Source: Ensifer sp. LC163 (lineage in GTDB: Bacteria; Pseudomonadota; Alphaproteobacteria; Rhizobiales; Rhizobiaceae). From it: a stretch of 64,000 nt of DNA. Positions 35,163 through 45,085 of this stretch are shown here, piece by piece. The DNA lies in contig NZ_MBSS01000011.1 of the NCBI RefSeq assembly GCF_001695855.1, positions 62,001 to 126,000 on the forward strand. Direction: 5' to 3'. The notes below the pieces were generated by a model. The model was not told the origin of the DNA. It was given only the letters and a program-made list of their open reading frames with translations, and made no database searches. Within the stretch, counting starts at the first letter, position 1. Every line of letters starts with the position of its first letter. Both the position numbers and the translations under genes were made by a program.

Positions 35163-36773
35163 ATGGAGCAACTCGGCACTCGCAATGCAGCGAACGGCTT
35201 GGAAAAACTCGGCTTTACCGACCTGGACGTGGTTCGGTACAACTTTGAAGCCGCAGAACTTTATGAAGAAGCCATCCGCCGTGGCGAGGCTCAGCTGACG
35301 GCGCATGGTGCGATCGTTGCGCGCACCGGCCAGCACACCGGCCGCTCTCCGAAGGACAAGTTTGTCGTCCGCGATGCGTCGACCGACGATCAGATCTGGT
35401 GGGACAACAACAAGCCGCTGTCGCCGGAGCATTTCGCCGTGCTGCGCCAGGATATGCTTGATCATGCCAAGGGCATGTCGCTCTATGTCCAGGACCTCGT
35501 TGGCGGCGCTGACAAGGACAATGCCCTGCCGACCCGTGTCGTCACCGAATTTGCCTGGCACTCGCTGTTCATTCGCAACCTGTTGATCCGTCCGGAGCGC
35601 GGGGCGCTGGCTTCCTTCCTGCCGAAGCTGACGATCATCGACCTGCCGAGCTTCAAGGCCGATCCCGAGCGCCACGGCTGCCGTACGGAAACGGTTATTG
35701 CGTGCGATCTCGCCAATGGGCTCATCCTCATCGGCGGCACGTCCTATGCCGGCGAAATGAAGAAGTCGGTGTTCACCGTTCTGAACTACCTGTTGCCGAA
35801 GAAGGGCGTCATGCCGATGCATTGCTCGGCCAATGTCGGCCCTGATGGCGATACCGCCATCTTCTTCGGCCTGTCGGGCACCGGCAAGACCACGCTCTCG
35901 GCCGACCCGACCCGCACGCTGATCGGCGATGATGAGCACGGCTGGGGAGATGAGGGCGTCTTCAACTTCGAAGGCGGCTGCTACGCCAAGGCCATCCGTC
36001 TTTCGGAGGCCGCCGAGCCGGAAATCTTCGCGACGACCCGCCGCTTCGGCACCGTCATGGAGAATGTCGTTCTCGACGAACGCCGGGTCCCCGATTTCGA
36101 CGATGGTTCGCTGACCGAGAACACCCGCTGCGCCTACCCGCTGGATTTCATTCCGAATGCCAGCGAAACCGGTACCGCGCCGCAGCCGCGCACGATCATC
36201 ATGCTGACCGCCGACGCCTTCGGTGTGATGCCGCCGATCGCCAAGCTGACGCCGGAACAGGCGATGTACCACTTCCTGTCCGGCTACACCGCCAAGGTCG
36301 CCGGCACGGAGAAGGGCGTCACCGAGCCGGAAGCAACCTTCTCGACCTGCTTCGGCGCACCGTTCATGCCGCGCCATCCGTCGGAATACGGCAACCTGTT
36401 GAAGGACCTGATCGCCAAGAACGGCGTCACCTGCTGGCTGGTCAACACCGGCTGGACCGGCGGTGCCTATGGCGCCGGCAGCCGCATGCCGATCAAGGTC
36501 ACCCGCGCTCTGCTCGCCGCCGCGCTCGACGGTTCGCTGAATGCGGCTGAACTGCGCACCGATGCGAACTTCGGTTTCGCCGTACCCGTCTCGGTACCGG
36601 GCGTCGACAACGGCATCCTCGATCCACGCTCGACCTGGGCGGACGGCAACGCCTATGACGCCCAGGCCCGCCGCCTGGTCGATATGTTCATCGCCAACTT
36701 CGCCAAGTTCGAAGAGCATGTCGATGGCAGTGTGCGCGATGCCGCACCAGGCCCGAAGATCGCCGCCGAATAA
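35163..36773 (+). CDS. pckA: Phosphoenolpyruvate carboxykinase (ATP)
   Basis: 536 residues from the ATG at 35163 ([17 protein letters not shown]), with GAAGG before it. ATP-dependent PEPCK: kinase-1a loop [16 protein letters not shown] near residue 240, kinase-2 motif LIGDDEHGW, the substrate site [12 protein letters not shown] and the C-terminal [15 protein letters not shown]. It converts oxaloacetate to PEP for gluconeogenesis, needed for growth on C4-dicarboxylates. It is monocistronic with its own terminator. Divergent from chvI and near the HPr/HprK genes, it sits in a neighbourhood of carbon-state control. Confidence 0.98.
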   Translation: MEQLGTRNAANGLEKLGFTDLDVVRYNFEAAELYEEAIRRGEAQLTAHGAIVARTGQHTGRSPKDKFVVRDASTDDQIWWDNNKPLSPEHFAVLRQDMLDHAKGMSLYVQDLVGGADKDNALPTRVVTEFAWHSLFIRNLLIRPERGALASFLPKLTIIDLPSFKADPERHGCRTETVIACDLANGLILIGGTSYAGEMKKSVFTVLNYLLPKKGVMPMHCSANVGPDGDTAIFFGLSGTGKTTLSADPTRTLIGDDEHGWGDEGVFNFEGGCYAKAIRLSEAAEPEIFATTRRFGTVMENVVLDERRVPDFDDGSLTENTRCAYPLDFIPNASETGTAPQPRTIIMLTADAFGVMPPIAKLTPEQAMYHFLSGYTAKVAGTEKGVTEPEATFSTCFGAPFMPRHPSEYGNLLKDLIAKNGVTCWLVNTGWTGGAYGAGSRMPIKVTRALLAAALDGSLNAAELRTDANFGFAVPVSVPGVDNGILDPRSTWADGNAYDAQARRLVDMFIANFAKFEEHVDGSVRDAAPGPKIAAE

Positions 36774-36786
36774 GCATTGCTGGCTA

Positions 36787-36802
36787 TGATTCACGTGAAA
36801 CC
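36787..36802. promoter_or_regulatory. parS-like site between pckA and arfB
   Basis: TGATTCACGTGAAACC matches the parS consensus TGTTTCACGTGAAACA at 14 of 16 positions, including the whole CACGTG centre. It is intergenic, 13 bases after the pckA stop, and overlaps the left arm of the pckA terminator by 5 bases. Confidence 0.45.
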
Positions 36803-36826
36803 CGGTCTTGATGGCCGGGTTTTTCG
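36798..36826 (+). terminator. Intrinsic terminator of pckA
   Basis: AAACCCGG (36798-36805) pairs with CCGGGTTT (36815-36822) around a 9-base loop, followed by TTTCG and more T. A typical Rho-independent terminator 25 bases after the pckA stop. Confidence 0.85.
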
Positions 36827-36886
36827 TTTTCCTGGCGAATGTTTTCAAGAGGTTCGCTCTGTGCCATAGATCGGGCGAGGTGAATC

Positions 36887-37321
36887 ATGGCTAGCGACCC
36901 GCTTTACATAAACGACAACATCGTGCTTGCCGGCTGGGAACTGACGGAGCAATTCGTGCTGGCCGGCGGCCCAGGCGGCCAGAACGTCAACAAGGTATCG
37001 ACGGCCGTCCAGTTGTTCTTCAACGTCCAGGCGTCGCCCGCGCTGACCGATCGCATCAAGGCCAATACCCTGAAACTCGCCGGTCGCCGCGCCTCAAAAG
37101 ACGGCGTGCTGATGATCGAGGCCAGTCGTTTCCGCAGCCAGGAGCGCAACCGTGAGGACGCGCGCGACAGGCTGAAGGAGATGATCCTCAAGGCCGCGGA
37201 GCCACCACCGCCGCCACGCAAGAAGACCAAGCCGACACGCGGTTCGATCGAGCGCCGGCTGAAGGAAAAGACCGGCCGCGGTGAGACCAAGAAGTTGCGC
37301 GGACGCCCGACCGGCGAGTGA
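36887..37321 (+). CDS. arfB: Peptidyl-tRNA hydrolase ArfB (YaeJ), ribosome rescue
   Basis: 144 residues. The GGQ motif (residues 30-32) lies in the class I release-factor block VLAGGPGGQNVNKVSTAVQL. The C-terminal tail from about residue 105 is basic (PPPPRKKTKPTRGSIERRLK) and fits the part that enters the empty mRNA channel of stalled ribosomes. It hydrolyses peptidyl-tRNA on non-stop ribosomes. The length matches ArfB rather than full release factors. Single gene after the pckA terminator. Confidence 0.93.
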   Translation: MASDPLYINDNIVLAGWELTEQFVLAGGPGGQNVNKVSTAVQLFFNVQASPALTDRIKANTLKLAGRRASKDGVLMIEASRFRSQERNREDARDRLKEMILKAAEPPPPPRKKTKPTRGSIERRLKEKTGRGETKKLRGRPTGE

Positions 37322-37414
37322 CTTCCGGTTGCGGAATCTTTTCACCGGTCTCTTGTCTTTTGCCGTCAAGCGCCCTCTCTTATCCCGCAGGGATTTTTGC
37401 AGACGGAGGGATCC

Positions 37415-37888
37415 ATGGGCCTTTTCAGTTTTATCAAGAACGCCGGCAAGAAGTTGGGCATTGGCGGCGACGACGATGCCCCTGATACCGAAAGCGTCCA
37501 GAAGGAACTCGCTTCGCACGATCTCGGCACCAAGGACGTCCAGGTCGAAGTCGTCAATGACAAGGTGGTGCTGAAGGGTATCGTCAAGGATCAGACGGCG
37601 TTCGAAAAGGCCGTCGTCGCCGTCGGCAACACGCTTGGCGTTTGCTCGGTCGAAGCGTCGGATCTGAAGGTGGCGGATGCCGGTGCGGCGCCGGCACCCG
37701 CCAAGGCCCCCGTCCTCTATACCGTCAAGAAGGGCGATAACCTCTGGAAGATCGCCGAGGCGCAGTACGGGAAAGGCAAGGGCGCCAAGCACACGGTGAT
37801 CTTCGAGGCCAACAAGCCGATGCTGACCCATCCCGACAAGATTTATCCCGGCCAGGTTCTGCGCATTCCGGATCTGGATGCCGCGTGA
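37415..37888 (+). CDS. BON-LysM protein (Kbp/YgaU-like)
   Basis: 157 residues from the ATG at 37415 with GGAGGG before it. An amphipathic N-terminus (MGLFSFIKNAGKKLG) leads to a BON domain (about 30-92, VQVEVVNDKVVLKGIVKDQT). A short Ala/Pro linker follows, then a LysM domain (about 107-155, LYTVKKGDNLWKIAEAQYG and KIYPGQVLRIP). This is the architecture and length of E. coli Kbp, a cytoplasmic potassium-binding protein. No signal peptide is seen, which fits. Its stop codon overlaps the GTG of the broken gene that follows. Confidence 0.85.
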   Translation: MGLFSFIKNAGKKLGIGGDDDAPDTESVQKELASHDLGTKDVQVEVVNDKVVLKGIVKDQTAFEKAVVAVGNTLGVCSVEASDLKVADAGAAPAPAKAPVLYTVKKGDNLWKIAEAQYGKGKGAKHTVIFEANKPMLTHPDKIYPGQVLRIPDLDAA

Positions 37889-38438
37889 CAAGATTGTCGA
37901 AGCGAGCATTTTCAAGTGTCGTTCTGGTGGTGGCAAGTCTGGGACTTGCCACCACCGGTACCGCGCAGACGCTGCGTGAGCCGGCTACTGCATAATTCCT
38001 TAAATCGGATCCGATTTAAGGATAAAATTATGCAGCAGGTTTAAAGCGTTACAGCGTCCTTTGCGCGTCATATTTGACGCGCGGCGCTGTAAGGGCAGTT
38101 CGGAGCGGGCGGCGATCCTCGATGCCTTGCGGCCTGCCGTCGAGGCAGAGATGCGCGGTTCGGTCGAATTCGTCGTCTCCACCATGCGGGCCACGCCGAA
38201 TTGGGCCTTCGCACAGGTCGAACCGCAGCGTGCCGGTGGCGGCGCCATCGATCTCAAGCAAACCGGCTTTCGCGATGAAGCCGACATGATGGATGGTTTG
38301 ACGGTGTTCGCGCTCGTCAGCTTCCAGGGCGGTCGATGGCATCTCGTCGATCACGTCGTTGGCCCGACCGACGTCGCCTATGCCGGCTGGTCTGAGCGCT
38401 ACGGCGTCCCGGCAAAGCTGCTCGGGCTTGAGGAGTGA
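37885..38438 (+). pseudogene. Secreted-protein gene interrupted by an intergenic repeat
   Basis: From the GTG at 37885 (overlapping the upstream stop) a signal peptide is encoded (SSVVLVVASLGLATTGTAQ). After LREPATA the frame stops at 37993-37995, inside the palindromic repeat. On the other side of the repeat a different frame opens and reads GSSERAAILDALRPAVEAEM, then VEFVVSTMRATPNWAFAQVE and HLVDHVVGPTDVAYAG, to a stop at 38436-38438. The two parts look like one small secreted protein of about 150 residues whose codons were split. The second part has no signal peptide or good start of its own. Product function unknown. Confidence 0.65.
37987..38092. repeat. Palindromic rhizobial repeat, copy 1 (inside the broken gene)
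   Basis: Two inverted-repeat blocks: TGCATAATTCCTTAAATCGG with CCGATTTAAGG...AATTATGCA, then TTACAGCG...GCGCGTC with GACGCGCGGCGCTGTAA. The same order of blocks occurs at 59667-59768 in the opposite orientation with many identical bases. It resembles the widespread mosaic elements of Rhizobiaceae. Here it sits within a reading frame rather than between genes. Confidence 0.8.
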
Positions 38439-38448
38439 GGGCAACCTC

Positions 38449-39060
38449 ATGCAGGTTCTCCCGAAAGGGATAAAACACATCCCCGGCTTTCTGGACCGGG
38501 CCCGTCAGGAGCAGATCGTCGACGCGATCCGCGGCGTGGTTGCCGAAGCGCCGCTGTTCGTGCCGGAAATGCCCAAGACCGGCAAGCCGATGTCGGTGCG
38601 CATGACCAATTGCGGACCGCTCGGCTGGGTGACCGACCGCGAGAAAGGCTACCGCTATCAGCCGCAGCATCCCGCAACGGGCAGGCCGTGGCCGCCGATG
38701 CCGGAGGTTCTCCTTGAAATCTGGAACGCGGTGTCGGCCAGCGACAAGCAGCCGGAAGCCTGCCTCGTGAACTTCTATTCCGAAGAGGCGCGCATGGGCC
38801 TGCACCAGGACAGGGACGAGCGCGATCTCGAGACGGCTGTCGTTTCTATTTCTCTTGGGGACAGCTGCCTGTTTCGGGTCGGCGGCAAAGAGCGCGGCGG
38901 CCAGACCGTATCCTTCAGGCTCGAAAGCGGCGATATCGTCGTGCTTGGCGGAGAAGGGCGTCTGGCCTTCCACGGCGTCGACCGGATCTATCCGAATACG
39001 TCGACACTGCTGAAAAATGGCGGCCGGCTCAATCTGACGCTGCGCCGGGTCAATCCCTAG
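38449..39060 (+). CDS. alkB: Alpha-ketoglutarate-dependent dioxygenase AlkB
   Basis: 203 residues from the ATG at 38449. Iron ligands His119 and Asp121 are in MGLHQDRDERD, and a His in RLAFHGVDRIYP. The 2-oxoglutarate Arg and substrate Arg are in GGRLNLTLRRVNP near the end. Asn-Phe-Tyr before the HxD block is also typical. It oxidatively removes alkyl groups from 1-methyladenine and 3-methylcytosine in DNA and RNA. It begins 10 bases after the broken gene and converges on coaA. Confidence 0.93.
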   Translation: MQVLPKGIKHIPGFLDRARQEQIVDAIRGVVAEAPLFVPEMPKTGKPMSVRMTNCGPLGWVTDREKGYRYQPQHPATGRPWPPMPEVLLEIWNAVSASDKQPEACLVNFYSEEARMGLHQDRDERDLETAVVSISLGDSCLFRVGGKERGGQTVSFRLESGDIVVLGGEGRLAFHGVDRIYPNTSTLLKNGGRLNLTLRRVNP

Positions 39061-39155
39061 CGCCCGTCACCTGAAAATGGCGCCGCAGGCCCTCGCATCG
39101 CGACCGTTTTTCCGCGAAGCCGTTGTGTGTTTTCGGGCGACAGGCACCAGCGCGC

Positions 39156-40151
39156 TCACAGCTTGCGCAGAGCCACCTTCTCGGTGAGGTGGTTGGGGCC
39201 TTTCTGCAGGATCAGGTCGGCGCGCGGCCGCGTCGGCAGAATGTTCTGGTGCAGGTTCTTCAGGTTGATGTTGTGCCACAGCCCTTCGGCGATCGCACGC
39301 GCCGCGTCTTCGCTGATCGTCGCATAGCGGTGGAAGTAGGATTCCGGATTCTTGAAGGCCGTTTCCCTGAGGCGCATGAAGCGGCTGACATACCAGCTGT
39401 GGATCAGGCTCTCCTCGGCATCGATATAGATCGAGAAATCGAAGAAGTCCGAGACCATCGGCACGATCTTGCCGTCGGCGGGCAGGTTGCGCGATTGCAG
39501 GACGTTGATGCCTTCGAAGATCAGAATGTCGGGCCGGTCGATGACCGTGAACTGATCCGGCAGCACGTCATAGGTCATGTGCGAATAGCTCGGCGCCTTG
39601 ACGTTCGGCTGGCCGGCCTTGATCGCCGACAGGAACCGCAGCAGCGCGCCAAGGTCGTAGCTCTCCGGGAAGCCCTTGCGATCCATCATGTTTTCGCGCT
39701 GCAGGACCGCGTTCGGATAAAGGAAGCCGTCCGTCGTGACGAGATCGACCTTCGGGCTCGATGGCCAGCGCGACAAAAGCTGGGCAAGGATACGGGCTGC
39801 CGTCGACTTGCCGACGGCGACCGATCCGGCAATGCCGATAACGAAGGGCGTCTTCGTCTCGCCGGACATGCTGAGAAAGCGCTTGCGCTGCTCGAACAGA
39901 AGCTGGGACGATTCCACATGTGCGGAAAGAAGCCGCGATAGCGACAGGTAGATCTGCCGGACTTCGCCGAGATCCACCGGGTCGTTCAGCGAGCGCAGCC
40001 GCTGCACTTCGTCCGCTGTCAGCGTCAGGGGCGTGTCGGCGCGAAAGCGGGACCACTCTTCGGCAGAAAACAGATGATAGGGCGAATAATCCCGCTTCTG
40101 GAGATTGTCCGGGAGGTCGGCCGCTTCGATGTCTTGCGCAGCTAGGGTCAT
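39156..40151 (-). CDS. coaA: Pantothenate kinase, type I
   Basis: 331 residues. P-loop [18 protein letters not shown] near residue 108, [12 protein letters not shown], and the end-of-domain IFEGINVLQ are hallmarks of the prokaryotic type I enzyme. It commits pantothenate to coenzyme A synthesis and is usually feedback-inhibited by CoA. The start overlaps hisE by 4 bases (ATGA), making it the last gene of the histidine operon, as in other rhizobia. Confidence 0.96.
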   Translation of the reverse strand: MTLAAQDIEAADLPDNLQKRDYSPYHLFSAEEWSRFRADTPLTLTADEVQRLRSLNDPVDLGEVRQIYLSLSRLLSAHVESSQLLFEQRKRFLSMSGETKTPFVIGIAGSVAVGKSTAARILAQLLSRWPSSPKVDLVTTDGFLYPNAVLQRENMMDRKGFPESYDLGALLRFLSAIKAGQPNVKAPSYSHMTYDVLPDQFTVIDRPDILIFEGINVLQSRNLPADGKIVPMVSDFFDFSIYIDAEESLIHSWYVSRFMRLRETAFKNPESYFHRYATISEDAARAIAEGLWHNINLKNLHQNILPTRPRADLILQKGPNHLTEKVALRKL

Positions 40152-40471
40152 GGATCCTGCCGATTAGCCTTTTCCTGCAGACCGGATTGGCTTGTCCGCC
40201 GTGCAAGTTCGTCGAGCACATCCTGCAACGGAATGTCCGCAATTTTCAATACGACCATAAGATGATAGAGCAGATCGGCGCTCTCATCGACGAGATTCTG
40301 GCGATCGTTCCGGATCGCCGCGATCACGGTTTCGACCGCTTCCTCGCCCAGTTTCTTGGCCGCTTTCTGCTGGCCGTTTGCGACCAGTTTCGCCGTCCAG
40401 GATTCATCCGGCGAGGCTTTGGCGCGCGCGGCGACGATGGTCTCGAGGTCGGAAAGGGAAAAATCACTCAT
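40148..40471 (-). CDS. hisE: Phosphoribosyl-ATP pyrophosphatase
   Basis: 107 residues from the ATG at 40471 ([10 protein letters not shown]); a TTG seven codons earlier is less likely. An all-alpha NTP pyrophosphohydrolase with the acidic motifs [14 protein letters not shown] and [16 protein letters not shown]. It hydrolyses phosphoribosyl-ATP, the second step of histidine synthesis. HisI is not in this operon, so in this organism the two activities are on separate genes. Confidence 0.95.
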   Translation of the reverse strand: MSDFSLSDLETIVAARAKASPDESWTAKLVANGQQKAAKKLGEEAVETVIAAIRNDRQNLVDESADLLYHLMVVLKIADIPLQDVLDELARRTSQSGLQEKANRQDP

Positions 40472-40488
40472 CAACGAAACCCCGAAAC

Positions 40489-41265
40489 TCAATCGAGACG
40501 CATGGCGATGCCATGGTCGGCCATATAGCGCTTGGTTTCGCCAATACTATAGGTGCCGAAGTGGAAGATCGACGCGGCCAGAACCGCCGTCGCATGGCCG
40601 TCGCGGATACCGGCGACCATGTGGTCGAGGGTGCCGACGCCACCCGAGGCGATAACGGGCGCGCGCACGGCATCGGCAACCGCCCGGGTCAGCGCGATAT
40701 CGTAGCCGCTCTTCGTTCCGTCACGATCCATCGAGGTCAAAAGGATTTCGCCGGCGCCGAGATCGACGACGCGCCGGGCAAATTCGACTGCGTTGATGCC
40801 CGTTGTCTGCCGGCCGCCATGGGTGAAGATCTCCCAGCGGTTTTCTTCGCCTTCCCCGGAGACTTTCTTGGCATCGATCGCGACGACAATGCACTGGTTG
40901 CCGAACTTGTCGGCGGCTTCGGCCACGAACTCCGGGTTCTTCACCGCCGCCGTATTGATCGAAACCTTGTCGGCGCCTGCGAGCAGCAGCTTGCGGATAT
41001 CCGCCACCTGGCGCACGCCACCGCCGACGGTCAGCGGCATGAAGCATTGTTCCGCCGTGCGGGCCACCACATCGAAGATGGTTTCGCGGTTGTCGGACGA
41101 GGCGGTGATGTCGAGGAAGCAGAGTTCGTCTGCTCCGGCCGCATCATAGGCGCGTGCCGCCTCGACCGGATCGCCGGCATCGATCAGATCGACGAAGTTG
41201 ACCCCTTTGACGACCCGACCGTCCTTGACGTCGAGGCAGGGGATAACGCGGGCTTTGAGGGTCAT
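40489..41265 (-). CDS. hisF: Imidazole glycerol phosphate synthase subunit HisF
   Basis: 258 residues, a TIM barrel starting [21 protein letters not shown] with the catalytic Asp in CLDVKDG. A second Asp lies in [15 protein letters not shown], and phosphate loops in [11 protein letters not shown] and [11 protein letters not shown]. It makes imidazole glycerol phosphate using ammonia from HisH. It is placed 4 bases after hisA. Confidence 0.97.
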   Translation of the reverse strand: MTLKARVIPCLDVKDGRVVKGVNFVDLIDAGDPVEAARAYDAAGADELCFLDITASSDNRETIFDVVARTAEQCFMPLTVGGGVRQVADIRKLLLAGADKVSINTAAVKNPEFVAEAADKFGNQCIVVAIDAKKVSGEGEENRWEIFTHGGRQTTGINAVEFARRVVDLGAGEILLTSMDRDGTKSGYDIALTRAVADAVRAPVIASGGVGTLDHMVAGIRDGHATAVLAASIFHFGTYSIGETKRYMADHGIAMRLD

Positions 41266-41269
41266 CGGC

Positions 41270-42007
41270 TCATGCCTTTCTCGTGGCGCGGATCAGCGCC
41301 AGTGCTTCCTGCGGGTCGATGCGGCCATCATAGAGCGCACGGCCGGAGATGGCGCCTTCGAGCTTTGCCGCATCCGGGGCGATCATTCGCCGGATATCGT
41401 CCATCGAGGCGAGGCCGCCCGAAGCGATCACCGGGATCGAAACGGCATCGGCAAGCTCCAGCGTCGCTACCCAATTGATCCCCGTGAGAATGCCGTCGCG
41501 ATCGATGTCGGTGTAGATGATCGCCGAAACGCCGGCGCCCTCGAATTTCTTCGCAAGCTCGATCACGCCGAGCTCCGACGCCTCTGCCCAGCCCTCGACG
41601 GCGACCTTGCCGCCCTTGGCGTCGATGCCGACGGCGACCTTGCCCGGAAACCGGCGGCAGGCTTCGATCACCAGCGCCGGGTCGCGCACAGCGACGGTGC
41701 CGAGGATGACGCGGGCGAGCCCGCGCGACAGCCAGTTCTCGATATGCTCAAGCGTACGGATGCCGCCGCCGAGCTGCACCGGGTTCTTGGTCGACTTGAG
41801 GATCGCGTCGACGGCCGCACCATTGACGGTCTCGCCGGCAAAGGCACCATTGAGGTCGACCACATGCAGCCATTCGAAGCCCTGCTCCTCGAAGGCGCGC
41901 GCCTGGGCGCCGGGATCCGGGTTGTAGACCGTTGCCTGCTCCATGTCGCCGAGCTTCAGGCGCACGCATTGCCCGTCTTTCAGGTCGATAGCGGGGAAAA
42001 GGATCAT
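41270..42007 (-). CDS. hisA: ProFAR isomerase HisA
   Basis: 245 residues starting [17 protein letters not shown], with catalytic Asp8 in the first strand. A second Asp is in [14 protein letters not shown], and phosphate loops in [11 protein letters not shown] and [11 protein letters not shown]. It catalyses the Amadori-type isomerisation of ProFAR in histidine synthesis. It lies between hisH and hisF. Confidence 0.97.
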   Translation of the reverse strand: MILFPAIDLKDGQCVRLKLGDMEQATVYNPDPGAQARAFEEQGFEWLHVVDLNGAFAGETVNGAAVDAILKSTKNPVQLGGGIRTLEHIENWLSRGLARVILGTVAVRDPALVIEACRRFPGKVAVGIDAKGGKVAVEGWAEASELGVIELAKKFEGAGVSAIIYTDIDRDGILTGINWVATLELADAVSIPVIASGGLASMDDIRRMIAPDAAKLEGAISGRALYDGRIDPQEALALIRATRKA

Positions 42008-42038
42008 GTATCTATCCGATCAGAGATCGCCGGAGCCT

Positions 42039-42689
42039 TCAGGGCTTCCAACGCAGGAAATTCGAGATGAGGGCAAGGCCGAGTGCCTGGCTCTTTTCCG
42101 GGTGGAACTGCGAGCCGGCCTTGTTGCCGTTGGCGACGAAGGCAGTGACGGCGCCGCCGTAGTCCGCCTCGGCGATCACATCGTCGGCATTTTCGGCAGC
42201 CAGGTGGTAGGAGTGCACGAAATAGGCGTGCAGGCCGTCGTCGCCCGTGTGGATGCCGTCAAACAACGGATGCGTGCGCGCCAGTCGCAGCGTGTTCCAG
42301 CCGATCTGCGGGATTTTCAGCGACGTGTCCGCAGGCTTCATTTCGACGACGTCGCCGGGGATCCAGCCGAATCCATGTGTCGTGGTCTTCTCGAGGCCGC
42401 GCGACGACATCAGCTGCATGCCGACGCAGATGCCGAGAAACGGCCGCCCCGCCTGCTCGACAACTTCGGTCAGTGCCTGCTCCATGCCGTCGACGGCAGC
42501 AAGGCCGCGACGACAATCCGCATAGGCGCCGACACCCGGCAGGACGATACGGTCGGCGGTCGCCACCCGTTCGGGCCTGTCCGTCAGGTCGATTTCGGCG
42601 GCGATGCCGGCTTCCCGTGCAGCCCTTTCGAAGGCCTTCGTTGCCGAGCGCAGATTGCCCGATCCATAGTCGATAATGGCGACGCGCAT
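42039..42689 (-). CDS. hisH: Imidazole glycerol phosphate synthase, glutamine amidotransferase subunit HisH
   Basis: 216 residues. Class I amidotransferase with the nucleophile Cys in [12 protein letters not shown], His in [12 protein letters not shown] and Glu in the same block. The N-terminal [12 protein letters not shown] is usual for HisH. It provides ammonia to HisF. The ATG overlaps the preceding stop by one base (TGATG). Confidence 0.97.
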   Translation of the reverse strand: MRVAIIDYGSGNLRSATKAFERAAREAGIAAEIDLTDRPERVATADRIVLPGVGAYADCRRGLAAVDGMEQALTEVVEQAGRPFLGICVGMQLMSSRGLEKTTTHGFGWIPGDVVEMKPADTSLKIPQIGWNTLRLARTHPLFDGIHTGDDGLHAYFVHSYHLAAENADDVIAEADYGGAVTAFVANGNKAGSQFHPEKSQALGLALISNFLRWKP

Positions 42690-43165
42690 CAGCGTTCTCC
42701 GTAGGATTCAAAAAGCCCAAGTCCCGGGCCGGCCTTTGCCGGCGCCTGTCTTGGCCAGTCGACAGATGGCCGCTCCGTTGCCTTTCGGTCGGCCGGGACC
42801 ACGTTTGCGAAGTAGATTTCCTCGGCGGTCTCAAGATCGCGTGCAGGAACAATCGAGCGCAGCGTCCAGTCGCGGGAGATCAGTCGGCGGGCGATGAATA
42901 CAGGGCCTTCCAGCGAGACCATGAGCCCGAGCGCCAGATGCAACAGAAGTGCTGCCAGCAGGCCGCCACCGATCGCCGACAGAGAGATTAACAGAATCTG
43001 CAGAACAGCAACTGCGATTCCGGTGAGCCACATGCGCTTGGCAAAAAGCCAGAGCGCCGGAAACAGAAAGGCGCACCAGGAGAAGCCGTCGGCGACGAAA
43101 CGTGCCCGGTCATCGTCAGCGCGGGCGCCCGGCGGGGTCAGGATCATGTAAGAGGCCATGGTCAT
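42689..43165 (-). CDS. DUF2628-family membrane protein in the his operon
   Basis: 158 residues. Hydrophobic segments at about 28-45 ([18 protein letters not shown]) and 47-90 ([20 protein letters not shown] and [19 protein letters not shown]) are followed by a soluble tail of about 65 residues. The [14 protein letters not shown] block is characteristic of DUF2628. Function unknown. It stands between hisB and hisH, with a 1-base overlap to hisH, so it is made with the pathway enzymes. The same insertion is known to me from other rhizobia. Confidence 0.82.
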   Translation of the reverse strand: MTMASYMILTPPGARADDDRARFVADGFSWCAFLFPALWLFAKRMWLTGIAVAVLQILLISLSAIGGGLLAALLLHLALGLMVSLEGPVFIARRLISRDWTLRSIVPARDLETAEEIYFANVVPADRKATERPSVDWPRQAPAKAGPGLGLFESYGER

Positions 43166-43183
43166 CAGCCAGATAATGACCGC

Positions 43184-43792
43184 TCAGGCAAGCGTACCCT
43201 TGGTCGAGGGAACGCGGCCGGCCTGGCGCGGATCGATTTCGGTTGCCGTGCGAAGCACGCGGGCGACGGACTTGAAGCAGGTCTCGGCGATATGATGGTT
43301 GTTGGCGCCGTAGATGTTCTGGACATGCAGCGTGATCCCGGCATTCTGGGCGAGCGCCTGGAAGAATTCGCGCACCAGTTCGGTGTCGAACGTGCCGATC
43401 TTCGGCGAGGTGAAGGTCACGTTCCAGACGAGGAACGGCCGGCCGGACACATCCACCGCCGCACGGGTCATTGTCTCATCCATGGCAAGATCGAGCGAGG
43501 CATAGCGGGTAATGCCGCGCCGGTCGCCAAGCGCCTTGGCGATGGCCTGGCCGATGGCAATGCCGGTGTCTTCGACGGTGTGGTGATCGTCGACGTAGAG
43601 GTCGCCGTCGGTCTTGATCTCCATGTCGATCAGCGAATGTCGGGAGAGCTGGTCCAGCATGTGGTCGAAGAAGCCGACTCCGGTCGCAATCTTCGACGTT
43701 CCGGTTCCATCGATGTTGACGGATACGGACACGGCAGTTTCATTGGTCTTTCGCGAAACTTGGCCGGTGCGGCTGGACGTGGCTTCTGCCAT
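43184..43792 (-). CDS. hisB: Imidazoleglycerol-phosphate dehydratase
   Basis: 202 residues, the mono-functional dehydratase without the phosphatase domain found in enteric bacteria. Metal-binding motifs [30 protein letters not shown] and [13 protein letters not shown] are all present. It is the first gene of the his operon hisB-DUF2628-hisHAFE-coaA. It is divergent from hslV across a 224-base gap in which I see no firm promoter or attenuator. Confidence 0.97.
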   Translation of the reverse strand: MAEATSSRTGQVSRKTNETAVSVSVNIDGTGTSKIATGVGFFDHMLDQLSRHSLIDMEIKTDGDLYVDDHHTVEDTGIAIGQAIAKALGDRRGITRYASLDLAMDETMTRAAVDVSGRPFLVWNVTFTSPKIGTFDTELVREFFQALAQNAGITLHVQNIYGANNHHIAETCFKSVARVLRTATEIDPRQAGRVPSTKGTLA

Positions 43793-44016
43793 CAGGCTCT
43801 CCTGTATGCGCTGGAGCCGCTCCTTATCAGGGGAGGCGGAAAATATCCAGAACCGCGACCGAGATTCGAACGATTCGGGCAGGCGCCCAATTTGCGGTCA
43901 ACTGCGTGGCTGGACGGCATTTGCAATCGCGTTTGGCGCACTTACATAGGCTTCAAGCAACCAGGCTCGTTCGAGCCCCCCAACGCCCCTGGTTCTGGGG
44001 CCGACAGGTATCTTTA

Positions 44017-44574
44017 ATGAGTGAACACAATCCCTACGGAACGATGCATGCGACCACCATCATCACGGTGCGCAAGGACGGCAAGGTGGTCATGGCCGGC
44101 GACGGCCAGGTCAGCCTTGGGCAGACGGTGATGAAGAGCAATGCCCGCAAGGTGCGGCGCCTTGCCAAGGGCGACGTGATCGCCGGCTTTGCCGGGGCGA
44201 CGGCCGACGCCTTCACGCTTCTGGAGCGGCTCGAAGCCAAGCTCGAACAATACCCCGACCAGCTGATGCGCGCGGCGGTGGAGCTCGCCAAGGATTGGCG
44301 CACGAACAAGTATCTGCGCAATCTGGAAGCCATGATGCTGGTCGCCGACAAGTCGATCACGCTGGCGATTACCGGCAACGGCGACGTGCTGGAGCCGGAA
44401 CATGGAACGATCGCCATCGGCTCGGGCGGCAATTACGCCTTTGCCGCGGCCCGCGCCCTGATGGACAGCAACAAGTCGGCCGAGGACATCGCCCGCCGGG
44501 CACTCGAAATCGCAGGCGACATCTGCGTCTATACCAACCACAATGTCGTGGTGGAGACGCTGGATGCCAACTGA
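44017..44574 (+). CDS. hslV: ATP-dependent protease subunit HslV
   Basis: 185 residues from the ATG at 44017. It is a Ntn-hydrolase related to proteasome beta subunits. The catalytic N-terminal threonine is Thr13, so a 12-residue propeptide ([12 protein letters not shown]) must be removed first. Further marks are [32 protein letters not shown] and [16 protein letters not shown]. With HslU it degrades regulatory and damaged proteins. It overlaps the GNAT gene by 11 bases. Confidence 0.97.
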   Translation: MSEHNPYGTMHATTIITVRKDGKVVMAGDGQVSLGQTVMKSNARKVRRLAKGDVIAGFAGATADAFTLLERLEAKLEQYPDQLMRAAVELAKDWRTNKYLRNLEAMMLVADKSITLAITGNGDVLEPEHGTIAIGSGGNYAFAAARALMDSNKSAEDIARRALEIAGDICVYTNHNVVVETLDAN

Positions 44575-45085
44575 CCAGGTTCATGTCAGCTTCGAGCGGG
44601 TGGCCGATAACCACCTGCCGATGCTGCATGGCTGGCTGAGCGAGCCGCATGTCCGGCAATGGTGGGGTGATCCGGACAAGGAAGTCGAGCTGATCCGCGA
44701 CGGCTGCGCCACGGGCGAGGTGGATGGCTTCATCTTCCACGTCGCCGGCGAGCCGGCAGGCTACATCCAGTCCTGGACACCGTCCCAATATGACGAAGAG
44801 CCGTGGGCGAAGGAGCTGCCAACCGATGTCCCCGGCGTCGATATTTTCATCGGGCCGCCGGAGATGACCGGAAAAGGCGTGGCGTCGCTGGCCTTGCGGG
44901 CCTTCGCGCAGACGCTTTTTGCCGCCGGCGCACCACGGATCGTGATCGACCCCGATGCGGGTAACAGAAGGGCCGTCAGGGCCTATGCGAAAGCGGGCTT
45001 CGTGCCCTTTGGCGAATGGATAGATGCATCCGGCCGCACACTCCTGATGGAGCTGACGCGGACCGAGTTTGAGAGGAATTCATGA
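44564..45085 (+). CDS. GNAT-family N-acetyltransferase between hslV and hslU
   Basis: 173 residues from the ATG at 44564. The fold resembles AAC(6')/siderophore-type acetyltransferases: [19 protein letters not shown], then [34 protein letters not shown] (acetyl-CoA loop) and [16 protein letters not shown]. The substrate cannot be told; aminoglycoside-type acetylation is a family possibility, not evidence of resistance. It overlaps hslV by 11 bases and hslU by 4, so it is translationally locked into the protease operon. Confidence 0.85.
   Translation: MPTDQVHVSFERVADNHLPMLHGWLSEPHVRQWWGDPDKEVELIRDGCATGEVDGFIFHVAGEPAGYIQSWTPSQYDEEPWAKELPTDVPGVDIFIGPPEMTGKGVASLALRAFAQTLFAAGAPRIVIDPDAGNRRAVRAYAKAGFVPFGEWIDASGRTLLMELTRTEFERNS

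Noticed and set aside
43793-44016. Possible heat-shock (sigma-32) promoter before hslV
   Set aside because: CTTCAAG and a C-rich stretch occur, but the spacing and the -10 sequence do not fit the consensus well enough.
44564-45085. Aminoglycoside-resistance acetyltransferase
   Set aside because: The fold is shared with AAC(6') enzymes, but the gene is embedded in the hslVU operon and there is no sign of mobility; resistance cannot be claimed.
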